From positions 1-64,000 of the forward strand of contig JABLUY010000038.1 of NCBI GenBank assembly GCA_013306675.1: a DNA stretch of 64,000 nucleotides, given 5' to 3'. How positions within the stretch are numbered: the first letter of the stretch is position 1; every line of letters begins with the position of its first letter. Origin of the DNA: Thraustochytrium sp. TN22. Its lineage: Eukaryota > Sar > Bigyra > Thraustochytrida > Thraustochytriidae. A model generated the notes under the pieces. The model did not search any database. It saw only the letters and a list, made by a program, of their open reading frames with translations, and was not told the DNA's origin. The translations under genes and the position numbers were made by a program. Positions 18,748 through 27,733 of the stretch are shown piece by piece.

Positions 18748-19309
18748 CGCCTTGGTCCGAGTCGCGACGCGACGCGACGCGACGCGACACGCCGGCCAGG
18801 CTCCAGCCCCCGCGGGGCGAGCCTGAGCTGAGCGACGCCGACGGTATCCATCGCTGACGTGATGGTGACTTGACAATGCCTTGACGGACGGAGGATTCGA
18901 TCGATTCAATCAAGGCTGTGCGCAGAGGACCAAGGGCGGTACCCGCGGCGCGGTCCCGCGGACAGGGACATCCAGCACCGTGCACGTTATCGCGCCGGCT
19001 ACCGACGTCAGCGGGCGACCCCGGGGGCTAGTGTTTCGGCTAGGTGCGGCGCTAGGCGTCTCTGCGCGGCGAATCTTGCGGCGCCGCCTTAGCCGGCCAA
19101 GATCGGGCGGCGTCGCGGCACGGGCCTAGGGTTTGCGCTGGTGCGGCGCTAGTGGCCCGCGCGCGCGAGGCGGCGCGTAAGGCGGTGGCGCGCCGGCTGC
19201 CGCCACGAATGGAGGCCGGGTTTCCAAGCAAACCTGCGCTCGCTGCAGACCGCAATCAACGCCGCCAGCCCGTCGCTCCTCCCCGCTGCCACGCACGCCA
19301 GCTAGCACC
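18158..19309. promoter_or_regulatory. 1.15 kb divergent spacer with GAT and GCGAC microsatellites
   Basis: No convincing gene. It includes a (GCGCC)n-type stretch near 18305-18400, a perfect (GAT)n microsatellite at about 18717-18744 and a GCGAC pentamer run at about 18766-18788. GGCGCTAG-like blocks recur near 19047-19155. It should hold the promoters of TAF13 and the methionine adenosyltransferase gene. Confidence 0.5.
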
Positions 19310-20762
19310 ATGACCACGCGCGAGTACCTCTTCACGTCCGAGTCGGTCAACGAGGGCCACCCGGACAAGCTCGCCGATGTCGTGAGGTAAGTCAGACAGC
19401 GCACGTCGCGGCCTGCGATGAGCGGCTGCGCCATCAGGACGGCCGAGGACAGCCGCCGCGCCGAGAGGTACTCTCCCTTTTCCGCGCGCGCGCCGGTCGG
19501 TCGGTCGGTCGGAGAGGGCGAGCAATCCTCTCGCTGTCGCGAGTTGTCTCGCTCTCGCTCACGTTGTCGCGCGCGAGAGAGTTTCTTTTTTTCTTTCCTA
19601 CGGCGCGGGAAGCGGGCATGGCTGGCTGTGGACGAGCAGAGAGACTGACTGACGCCCGCGGGAATGAATGAACAGCGATGCCGTCCTCGACGCCTGCCTG
19701 GCGCAGGACCCGGACAGCAAGGTCGCCTGCGAGACCGCCACCAAGACCAACCTGGTGATGGTTTTCGGCGAGATCACCACCAAGGCGACGGTGAACTACG
19801 AGCAGGTCGTGCGCGAGGCCGTCAAGGGCATCGGCTACGACTCGGCTGACATCGGCATTGGCTACGACTCGTGCAACGTCATCGTGGGCCTCGAGGAGCA
19901 GTCCCCTGACATTGCCCAGGGCGTCCACATCGGCAAGGCCGAGGAGGAGATTGGCGCTGGCGACCAGGGCATCATGTTCGGCTACGCCTGCGACGAGACC
20001 GAGGAGCTCATGCCGGCCAGCCACCTGTGGGCCACCAAGATCGGCAAGCGCCTGACCGACGTCCGCAAGGATGGCACCCTCGACTGGGTTCGCCCGGACG
20101 GCAAGGTGCAGGTGACCGTCGCGTACAAGGAGACCAACGGCGTGACCGAGCCCCAGTACGTGCACACCGTGCTCATCTCCACCCAGCACAACGAGGGTGT
20201 GACCCAGGAGCAGATCGCCGAGGACCTCAAGCGCGAGGTCATCAGCAAGATCATCCCGGAGAAGTACCTGACCCCGGAGACCAAGTACGTGCTCAACCCG
20301 AGCGGCCGCTTCGTCATTGGTGGCCCGCACGGCGACGCTGGCCTCACTGGCCGCAAGATCATCGTCGACACCTACGGCGGCTGGGGCGCCCACGGTGGTG
20401 GCGCCTTCTCCGGCAAGGACCCCACCAAGGTCGACCGCTCCGCGGCTTACGCCGGCCGCTGGGTCGCCAAGTCCATCGTCGCCGCCGGCCTCGCCCGCCG
20501 CTGCCTCGTCCAGCTCGCCTACGGCATTGGCGTGGCGGAGCCCATCTCTCTGCACATTGAGACCTACGGCACCGTCAAGGAGGGCATGACCGAGGCCGAG
20601 ATCAAGAAGATCGTCGAGGCCAACTTCGACCTGCGCCCGGGCTGCCTTATCCGCGACCTCAAGCTCAAGCGCCCCATCTACTCCAAGACCACCTGCTACG
20701 GCCACTTCGGCCGCAACGACCCGGACTTTGGCTGGGAGCAGCCCAAGGAGCTCAAGTTCTAA
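19310..20762 (+). CDS. S-adenosylmethionine synthetase (methionine adenosyltransferase), two exons
   Basis: Makes S-adenosylmethionine from methionine and ATP. Two exons, 19310-19386 and 19676-20762, join to 387 residues, close to the usual 380-400. The join creates the serine of [15 protein letters not shown], exactly the conserved N-terminal stretch, so the splice is secure. Motifs: [13 protein letters not shown] (ATP/metal site), [12 protein letters not shown] (family signature 1) and [14 protein letters not shown] (P-loop-like signature 2). Codon use is extremely GC- and C-ending, as expected for a highly expressed gene. The intron is the longest found in the window. Downstream it converges on the TLC-domain gene with a 557-nt spacer. 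Confidence 0.96.
19387..19675 (+). other. Intron (289 nt) in the S-adenosylmethionine synthetase gene
   Basis: GT-AG intron with donor GTAAGT, acceptor AACAG and a CTGAC-type branch candidate at about 19644-19653. It separates codons for the second and third bases of one serine (phase 2). It sits just 77 nt into the coding sequence, a position typical of 5'-biased introns in intron-poor genomes. Confidence 0.93.
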
Positions 20763-21319
20763 GAAGCCAGCTAGGCTGCCCGACCACTCTTTTCGTCGTG
20801 TGACGGCCCTTACTTCTCTACAGTGCCGGGCCTGATTGCTGCCGTGTCCATTCGCTGACAATTTTCTCTCACTGCTTTGTTCGATACGTTACATGTGAAC
20901 ATTCCGAGAGTACGGAGTCTCCTGCGCGATCTCCATGTCACCCACACGCGCGCAAGTAGGAAGTAGTGAGGAGAGTTCTTTACACTCTTCGCCACCAAGA
21001 TATATTTTCCCTCGTTTTGTAATCGAAGCTGTGAGTGAAACAGCATCCAAGGCTGCTGGAGAGCGGCAGCTTCAAAGCTACGTGCCTGGTCGTGCGACGC
21101 GGACTCTCATGAGAGGACCTGGAGCCAAACTTCAAGCACGGACGCGGCCGAGCGTACACAAGCCAAGCGCACATCTCGAGCGTACAAGTTGTGCCAGCTT
21201 CTCCGACTTGTCATGGCCTCACTTCTCGCTACCACTCACTCTTCTGATTTTCGTTACCACGTAGACTATGTTTGGGTTTGGTCTCTCTCACTGGCACTGC
21301 GCGCTGCTCCTGGTCAAAC
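20763..21319. other. Convergent 3' spacer, no gene seen
   Basis: A 557-nt stretch of clearly lower GC than the flanking coding regions, between two stop codons. It must hold the 3' UTRs and polyadenylation sites of both genes. No repeat or gene is visible. Confidence 0.5.
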
Positions 21320-22126
21320 TCATGCGGCCTTGGGCTTTTTCATCATGCGCAGAATCTTGTTGAACCACATGCAGTTGAGCAGGCTGAGAATAGTGTTGGT
21401 GACAAAGAGCATGACGTAGTGTGCAAAGTATGTGATGCGGCCGGCGCGCAGCGCCAAGGTGCCCTCGTACGTGCCGTACATGGACATGGGCAGCCCGAAC
21501 ATGATGCGCGCCACGAGGAAGCACACGCCGAACATGACCTCGGCACGCTTGACCACGTCCGCGCCCTTGTAACCGAGCGCCAGCATGATGGACCGGAAGC
21601 TCATGAAGGGCGTCGAAGTCTCATACAGCGTACAGCAGAGCCCATAGAATTGCATGAACGGGTGAAGCATGGTGATCAGCGTCATGATGCCAATCACGTG
21701 GTGCGCCAAAAAGCCCAGGTCCACCTTGGGCGACATGAAGACCATCACCAGGTCCCACAGGAAGTACGCCACGGTAAAGTTGAAGAGCGTATTGGAGTTT
21801 TCGGACCACCCGTACAGCCGGTCTGTCACCACGGTCCCGTCGCTGCTGAGGATGATGTACAAGGCCGCCACGACGCCGCTCACCGCATGAAAGATGCTCA
21901 CACACCACCCGGCCACCTTGAAGCGCTCTGCAAACTTTAGCTTGCCCCACCGCTCCGCTGGCGCGAAGGCCGCCAGCAGCTGCCAGCACACGGCCTGCAG
22001 GCCGAAAAAGAGCGCCAGAAAGAACGCCACGCGCCACGAGTGCTCTGCCGTCGCCGCAAACCCAAGGAAGGCCACGCTCGACTCCAGCAGCTCCGTTCCA
22101 TTCGCCTTCTCCATCGTCTCAGCCAT
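21320..22126 (-). CDS. TLC-domain (TRAM-LAG1-CLN8) multipass membrane protein
   Basis: A 268-residue protein with about six to seven hydrophobic segments, of the TLC family. The family includes ceramide synthases and TMEM56/TLCD-type lipid-handling proteins of the ER and plasma membrane. The central block FLWDLVMVFM...LGFLAHHVIGIMTLI matches the TLC core, where the His pair HH and upstream Asp are the conserved polar residues. It lacks the Hox-like and Lag1p motif of true ceramide synthases, so a TLCD-type role in lipid composition is more likely. The C-terminus KPKAA fits the KxKxx ER/Golgi retrieval signal. ATG at 22126 (MAETMEKANG) is preferred over the GTG-opened extension. Exact activity unknown. 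Confidence 0.78.
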   Translation of the reverse strand: MAETMEKANGTELLESSVAFLGFAATAEHSWRVAFFLALFFGLQAVCWQLLAAFAPAERWGKLKFAERFKVAGWCVSIFHAVSGVVAALYIILSSDGTVVTDRLYGWSENSNTLFNFTVAYFLWDLVMVFMSPKVDLGFLAHHVIGIMTLITMLHPFMQFYGLCCTLYETSTPFMSFRSIMLALGYKGADVVKRAEVMFGVCFLVARIMFGLPMSMYGTYEGTLALRAGRITYFAHYVMLFVTNTILSLLNCMWFNKILRMMKKPKAA

Positions 22127-22654
22127 GCTCGCCTGCGTGCGTTCCGCTCGCGCTCCTGTCACCACGCATTCTCATTCCAGTCAGTTTAGCCGTCCTTGTG
22201 CGCCGTCCTGCCCGACCTTGACCTGGCGCGAAAGGCGGCGACGACCGCCATGTGCACAGCCCAGGGCTTGCTTGCTCGCTCGCTCGCTTGCTCGCATTGC
22301 GGCGCGCATCCCGGCGCATCCCGGCGCATCCCGGCCCAGCCCACGCCATCCGGGGTTCTTCCCCGCGCGCCCGCCGTCACGCCACCTCGCCGCTCGCGCG
22401 CGCCTCGCGCCTCGCCGCGTCGCCGCCCTCGCCGGCGTACGGGCCCGTCCTGGCGCGCGTGCCCGCCCGCCAGCCTGCCTCTCGCCACTGCGGCATGCAA
22501 GTCCGCCTCCGCCGCTCGCGCCACTCACCTCTGTCGCGCCTCGGGCCGCGCGGCAGCCGCCCGCCCGCCCGCCCGCCGCCGACTGCCCGCCTGCCGCCGC
22601 CCGCGCGCGCGCAGCGACCGTTCTGCCGCCTGACGCGTGGCAAGCCTGGCAAGG

Positions 22655-22870
22655 CGAGGCGAGGCAAGGCAAGGCAAGGCAAGGCAAGGCAAGGCAAGGC
22701 AAGGCAAGGCAAGGCAAGGAAGGCAAGGCAAGGCAAGGCGAGGCGAAAGACTCCGACCAAGGCAGACTCCAGTCAAGGCAAGCTTCGCCTTGCCTTGCCA
22801 AGACCTTGCCAAGACCTTGCCAAGACCTTGCCAAGGCTTGCCAAGGCAAAGCAAGACTCCATCCACCATG
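22655..22870. repeat. (GGCAA)n array followed by complementary CCTTG-rich tract
   Basis: About 20 GGCAA/GGCGA pentamers run to ~22745. A tract from 22785 follows with CCTTGCC units, including an 11-mer CCTTGCCAAGA repeated three to four times. The two parts are reverse complements and could fold into a long imperfect hairpin; CAAGGCAAG and CTTGCCTTG flank a short loop near 22778-22798. Confidence 0.85.
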
Positions 22871-23320
22871 GCCAGGCAAGCCAAGACTCCAGGCAAGCCC
22901 AAAGACCCCCGCCAAGCCAAGACAAAGGCTGTAAAGCAAAGCTGGGCCGGCCGCCATGGCCGGCCCGGGCCGCGCTCGTCAGAAAGCCGCCGGTGACGGC
23001 AGCCGAGCTTAGCCCGGCCGCGCTTTTAGTAGAGGAGTACACACGTGCACGTGAAGTGACACCCCGCAACCCACACTGCGAGCCACTGCGACCGTGCCAG
23101 TGGCCATGATGGGTGGTGAATCGGACCGAAAGCTGTTACGGCACGTCGGGAGGTTTGACACGCGGTTTCGAACTCTGGCTCGGTGCCGTTGCGGCCGGCC
23201 ACGGTTGCGCGCGACGGGGGCGGCGCTCAAGACCCTCAGCTGCAGTGCTGGCTGGCGGTCGTTTTCGCTCGGCGATGCTCAGCGCTGATCTCGGAAGACA
23301 GGCATCTCGAATGACTGCGT

Positions 23321-23347
23321 GCAGTGCAGTGCAGTGCAGTGCAGTGC
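23321..23347. repeat. (GCAGT)n pentanucleotide repeat
   Basis: Five perfect tandem GCAGT units, plus a partial sixth, in the spacer upstream of the sulfatase gene. Confidence 0.9.
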
Positions 23348-23862
23348 TACCAGCGCAGCGGGGCCCGCGGCGCCTGGAAGGGAACGCTCAACTGATATGA
23401 GCTGGCTGAGAGTGCAGTGCCGAAGGCTCAACTGATATGACGGGGCCGTCACAGTGGCGCACGCCCGCGTCTGCCTTCTGCGGAGCTTATGCGGGAGGGC
23501 TCTGGGGAAATGCGAGCAGCGAATGGTCGGTCACCGCTTCGGCCATTGCGCGTGCCTCAAGGCTGTGGTCTTGCTTTTCCTGACGTGTGGCCGTCGACAC
23601 GAGGAGTGTTGAAATTGCTTCCACGGGACATTTTGCGAACTTTTTGTCCGGTACTCGTGGCTCGGCCAAAGTGCCCCCAAGCCAATTCGCCACAAATTGT
23701 TTGTAGGCGCCGCTGATTGGCCGGGTCAACACGTTTGCTGCAGCCAGCATCCGAGTCGCTGCCTGGCAGCTGTCGGGCGTTCTGGAGGCACTGGCAGGCG
23801 GGCAAGCAAGCATGCATATCCGGATGACCAGGCTGACGCTGCGAAGCTAGGTCTCAGAGGAT

Positions 23863-25455
23863 ATGACGATGCAGACGCAGTGGCTGGTGGCCAGCCTGGC
23901 GGCGCTGACAACCCTACGATGTAGCGCAGCGGCGGTCAAGTGCTCACTGCCCACTACAAGGCCGAACGTGCTAATCTTTTACACGGACGACCAAGGCTAT
24001 GGCGACCGGCAAAAGTACAATCCGGAGATCTTGGCGATGCCCAATTACGAGAGCGTCGCGAGCTCGGGAATCGACTTCTATGACGGCCACTCCGCGAGCT
24101 CGGTGTGCACGCCGTCCCGGTACGCCCTCATGACGGGCGAGTTCAGCTTCAGAGTGAATCCGCATGGCACAGCGATCGCGGCGGACGCGACACCGCTCAT
24201 CTCGGAGGACACCTACACGCTGGGTAAGCTCTTCCGGGAGAGCGGCTATCGCACGTACATGGTGGGCAAGTGGCACCTCGGCATGAAGATGCCCGAGGAC
24301 GGCAACACCGAGGCGCTCCTGACGGAAGACATTGGTGGCGGGCCGCTCGACAGCGGCTTTGATCGCTATCTGGGCATCCCGACGGCAATGCGCAGCTATG
24401 CCTCCGTGATCGAGGATCGTCGCTTCACGGAAGCGCCCGACCACTACACCACGGAGACGAAGAAAGACGGCTATGTGAGCTGCCCCGGGCGTGGATGCGC
24501 CACGCCGCGCTTCGACACGTGCAACAGAAAGAAGAAGGACGTCTGCGACGAGGAGGGCGCATACTTCAACAAGCCGGTGGACGGGCGCAAGTCGACCATT
24601 GGCAAGAACTACAACCCGCACACCCTGCTGCACAGGTTCACGACCAAGGCGATCGAGTACCTCGATGATCATGAGACCAACTTCGCGAGTCGGCCCTTCT
24701 TTTTGTATATGGCCATGACGGGCCCGCACACGCCGCATGCGCCGCACCCTGACTTCGAGGGCGTCTCGAACTGGGGCAACTACGCCGACGTGCTCATCGA
24801 GCTCGACCATCGACTGGGCCAAGTGTTGGACAAGATCGAAGCCATGGGCCGCACTGACAACACGCTCATCGTCATGAGCAGTGACAACGGCCCGGCGGGC
24901 AAGAGCAAGTTCGAGGAGAACGGGCTCCAAAGTACGCACATTTTCAGCGGCGGCAAGACTTCGCTTAGCGAGGGCGGGCACCGCGTTCCATTTGTCGTGC
25001 GCTGGCCTGCTTTGCATACGGCCATGGGCACGCCCCTCGGCACGCGCGCCTCGCATCTCACGGTAAATCAGATCGACCTCATTGCCACCTTTGCGGACCT
25101 TCTTGGCGCCACCCTCCCCGAGACCGCGGCGCCGGACTCCGTCAGCTTCCTCAAGGCAATTTGCGATCCGGTCAATGCCAGAATGTCGAACCTGCGCAAG
25201 GGCCAGCCCATGCTTTACGAGCATCCCGTTGGAGCGAAAGACGGGAAGCAGCCTGTGGCGATCCGCTGCGGCAATTATAAGCTGTTCATGTCAGGCAGGT
25301 GGAAGCTCTACGACATCACCAGCGATCCTGGCGAGACGAAGATGCTCGCCAAGGGCAAGAACCGCAAGACCTATGCGGCCCGTACTCTCTCCCTCCAGGC
25401 GGCCCTCAAGAGTATCTACGAGGAGGGCTTCAGCTCCGCCACCGCCATCTGCTGA
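23863..25455 (+). CDS. Secreted arylsulfatase-type sulfatase
   Basis: A 530-residue sulfatase that would hydrolyse sulfate esters after export. Residues 1-24 form a signal peptide (hydrophobic core LVASLAALTTL, small residues before the cut). Metal ligands TDDQG lie at 41-45. The sulfatase signature V-C-T-P-S-R puts the formylglycine-forming cysteine at Cys82, implying a eukaryotic or aerobic Cys-type maturase. GYRTYMVGKWHLG (signature 2), TGPHTPH and SSDNGPAGK complete the active site. Several Cys pairs in the 190-235 insert suggest disulfides. Third codon positions are visibly less GC-biased than in the neighbours (CTA, ACA, TTT, CAA, AAT codons are common), which may mean lower expression or later acquisition. 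The substrate cannot be told. Confidence 0.9.
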   Translation: MTMQTQWLVASLAALTTLRCSAAAVKCSLPTTRPNVLIFYTDDQGYGDRQKYNPEILAMPNYESVASSGIDFYDGHSASSVCTPSRYALMTGEFSFRVNPHGTAIAADATPLISEDTYTLGKLFRESGYRTYMVGKWHLGMKMPEDGNTEALLTEDIGGGPLDSGFDRYLGIPTAMRSYASVIEDRRFTEAPDHYTTETKKDGYVSCPGRGCATPRFDTCNRKKKDVCDEEGAYFNKPVDGRKSTIGKNYNPHTLLHRFTTKAIEYLDDHETNFASRPFFLYMAMTGPHTPHAPHPDFEGVSNWGNYADVLIELDHRLGQVLDKIEAMGRTDNTLIVMSSDNGPAGKSKFEENGLQSTHIFSGGKTSLSEGGHRVPFVVRWPALHTAMGTPLGTRASHLTVNQIDLIATFADLLGATLPETAAPDSVSFLKAICDPVNARMSNLRKGQPMLYEHPVGAKDGKQPVAIRCGNYKLFMSGRWKLYDITSDPGETKMLAKGKNRKTYAARTLSLQAALKSIYEEGFSSATAIC

Positions 25456-26081
25456 TGATACCCAGCTTGATTGAACAGAAAGACTCTGGCCCGCCCCTGG
25501 CCCTTGCTTGATTGCGTTCGTCTCCCTCCCTCACACCCAGCGGCCATCTGATCTGCTCGGCGCGCGGCGCGAGAGCAAGCAAGCCGTCATCGGCACATGC
25601 GTTTCCGTGCGTTTTCTCTCGCGAGCCTGCCTCTTGCCGTGCCGCCTCGCCTTCCTCAGGCTAGCTATCCAGCAAGCTAGCGGTCTTCTTCTTCTGCCTC
25701 GAGGCTCCGGTTGCAGCGCATCGCACATCGCAGCGCCGCGCGCCGCGCCCGAGCTGGAGCCGAGCGCGACCTTTGTTGACCGCTGTCAGACTGTTAGTGA
25801 TGTGAGTGCAGCACTCGGAGAGCGCGGCCTGCGAGCACGTGTCCCGGCAGCTCGGTTGCAACGGCCGCTCGGCGGCGGCGCCAGACCAAAGCGGCTTCGC
25901 TCCGCGCGGTAGGTCGGGCGCGCGTGCGGGCGGCGGCGGCGGCGGCGGCGGCGGCTGGTGCGGCGGCGCGAGGCGCGCGCGGTCCGCGCGGCTCCGCGCC
26001 GGGCGCCGCCGCGCGGGAGATGGGAGAGATGGCGCGGGGGGCAGCGGGCGCGGCGAGGGACGGCGACTGACGTTGCGCGCG

Positions 26082-26121
<40 letters not shown>

Positions 26122-26170
26122 GCAGGAGCAGCAGAGCAGAGCAGAAAGCAGGAGCGAGCGAGCCGGCAAG
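25456..26170. promoter_or_regulatory. Spacer and 5' UTR upstream of EB1, with (CGG)n and (CAG)n
   Basis: About 700 nt between two plus-strand genes. A (GGC)n run lies at about 25930-25953 and a (CAG)n run of about 11 units at 26086-26120, the latter within 60 nt of the EB1 start and so probably transcribed in the leader. No gene recognised. Confidence 0.55.
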
Positions 26171-27169
26171 ATGGCGACCGACCGCGCGGTGGGCATGATG
26201 AACGAGGCGTACTTCGTGGGGCGCCGCGAGATCATCGACTGGCTGAACGGCCTGCTGCACCTCAACCTGGCCAAGGTGGAGGAGACGGCCAACGGCGCGG
26301 TGGTGTGCCAGGTGCTGGACGCGCTCTTCCCGGGCAAGGTGCCGATGAAGAAGGTGAACTGGGGCGCCAAGAGCGACCACGAGTTCGTGGCCAACTACAA
26401 GGTCATGCAGGCGGTCTTCGACAAGGTCGGCATCTCCCGTGCCGTGCCTGTGGACCGCCTCATCCGCGCCAAGTACCAGGACAACCTGGAGCACCTGCAG
26501 TGGGTGCGGTCCGTTTTCTTGGACCACGAGGGCAACGTGCCCGATGACTACGACCCGATCGCCAGGCGAAACCTGGGCAAGAACGTGTCCAGCTACAAGC
26601 CGGCCACGGGCGGCGCCGCCCCTGCCAAGCCGCCCTCCGCGGCGGTGCGCAAGCCGGTCGCGCGCAAGCCGGTCGCTGCGGCAGCGCCCTCCGCGCCGCG
26701 CTCCTCGCCCAAGGAGGAGAAGGAGAACGCGCCCCGCTCCAACAAGGCGGCCTCGCCCTCCGTGCCGGCCGGCAAGCAGGACGCCCTTGTTGAGGACCTC
26801 CAGTCCCAGGTCAAGGACCTCCAGGCCCAGCTCTCCGAGATCAAGATGACCCACGACGGCGTCATTAGCGAGCGCGACTTTTACTTCGACAAGTGCCGCG
26901 CCGTCGAGATTCTCCTTCAGGAGTACCGCGGCACCGACCGTGCCGTTGTGCTCGAGATCCTCAAGATCCTCTACTCGAGCGAGGGCGACACCAACGGCGA
27001 GGCCGCCACCGCCGCCGCCGAGGCCGTGCTCAACGACGGCGGCCTCGAGGCCGACGATGACGCCGAGGACGGCCACCAGTCCCCGGGCGAGAGCAAGGAG
27101 CGCTACGAGCCCGACGATCTGGCCAACCCGACTGCCTCCCAAGAGACGGTCTTCGCCGAGGAGTACTAA
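26171..27169 (+). CDS. EB1-family microtubule plus-end tracking protein
   Basis: A 332-residue end-binding protein that tracks growing microtubule plus ends and recruits CAP-Gly and SxIP partners. The calponin-homology domain spans about 10-125 (GRREIIDWLN, VNWGAKSDHEFVANYKVMQ, VDRLIRAKYQDNLE). A basic Pro/Ala linker follows (140-200), then a coiled coil and the EB1 homology domain with the FYF motif at 237-239 (ERDFYFDKCRAVEILLQ). The tail is acidic and ends Glu-Glu-Tyr, the terminal motif that binds CAP-Gly domains, as in animal EB1 and alpha-tubulin. ATG at 26171 is the first in frame; the frame opens from a GTG at 25958 through a CAG-repeat leader. Confidence 0.95.
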   Translation: MATDRAVGMMNEAYFVGRREIIDWLNGLLHLNLAKVEETANGAVVCQVLDALFPGKVPMKKVNWGAKSDHEFVANYKVMQAVFDKVGISRAVPVDRLIRAKYQDNLEHLQWVRSVFLDHEGNVPDDYDPIARRNLGKNVSSYKPATGGAAPAKPPSAAVRKPVARKPVAAAAPSAPRSSPKEEKENAPRSNKAASPSVPAGKQDALVEDLQSQVKDLQAQLSEIKMTHDGVISERDFYFDKCRAVEILLQEYRGTDRAVVLEILKILYSSEGDTNGEAATAAAEAVLNDGGLEADDDAEDGHQSPGESKERYEPDDLANPTASQETVFAEEY

Positions 27170-27733
27170 GCAGTGGGCTCGACGATAATGCGCGACTCTC
27201 GACCGGATGCCCGGCCTTCTTTTTACCTTACCTTACCTTTTACCTGGCGAACATGATGTGACTGACATGAATGGCATGAATGATGGAAAGCTAAGTAGTT
27301 AAGCCTAGCCCACCACCCTTGTGCACACTCAAGTAGCCCCCGGGCTTGCCAGTGGAGGTAATGGCGAAGTAGCCGAGATCCCGCGAGGGTCACTGAACCC
27401 AGAAGGACTCCGCATGCGCGCGGCGCGCGCCGTCGTATGAGCAGCGTAGCCAAGTAACTTATCTCTGAGAGTGGGAGAGTGGTACCAGGAGGTAACTTAC
27501 CACCTGCCTGTGGTAGGATAGTTGCCGCCGCACATTGTGCCGTCGCTTCGCGGTGCCGGCGCGTCTGCGGCGGACGACAAACGCCCTCACTGGGCCTCAC
27601 ACCAACCAAGACTGCCAGCGTTCACGTGCACCCATCACCTCCTGTCTGGCGTGAGCAGTGTCTGCGTGTGCGACTGTCCGCGTTGGGAGACAGCAAATCG
27701 AAGAGCTGGACGGGCTGCGGCCCTGTGACGACG
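27170..27733. other. Spacer between EB1 and the RND-family gene
   Basis: About 560 nt. A CCTTA/CTTTT-rich stretch at 27220-27245 probably belongs to the EB1 3' UTR. An open frame runs into the RND gene from a GTG at 27479, but its first ATG is 27734, so this part is taken as leader. Nothing else recognised. Confidence 0.45.

Larger units (their letters stand above)
22127..23862. other. 1.7 kb divergent spacer, repeat-rich, no gene seen
   Basis: Several open frames exist but all are low-complexity Ala/Arg/Pro-rich or repeats. The stretch contains the AAGGC-type pentamer array and inverted tract at 22655-22870 and a GCAGT pentamer run at 23321-23347. The last 500 nt before the sulfatase start have more balanced composition and probably hold its promoter. 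Confidence 0.5.

Noticed and set aside
22252-23109. A 285-residue frame between the TLC and sulfatase genes
   Set aside because: It runs through the GGCAA array and is low complexity (repeated KARQGKARQG); no conserved domain.
27479-27733. N-terminal extension of the RND protein from a GTG
   Set aside because: No ATG is present upstream of 27734 in frame, and the extra residues lack a membrane segment or conserved motif.
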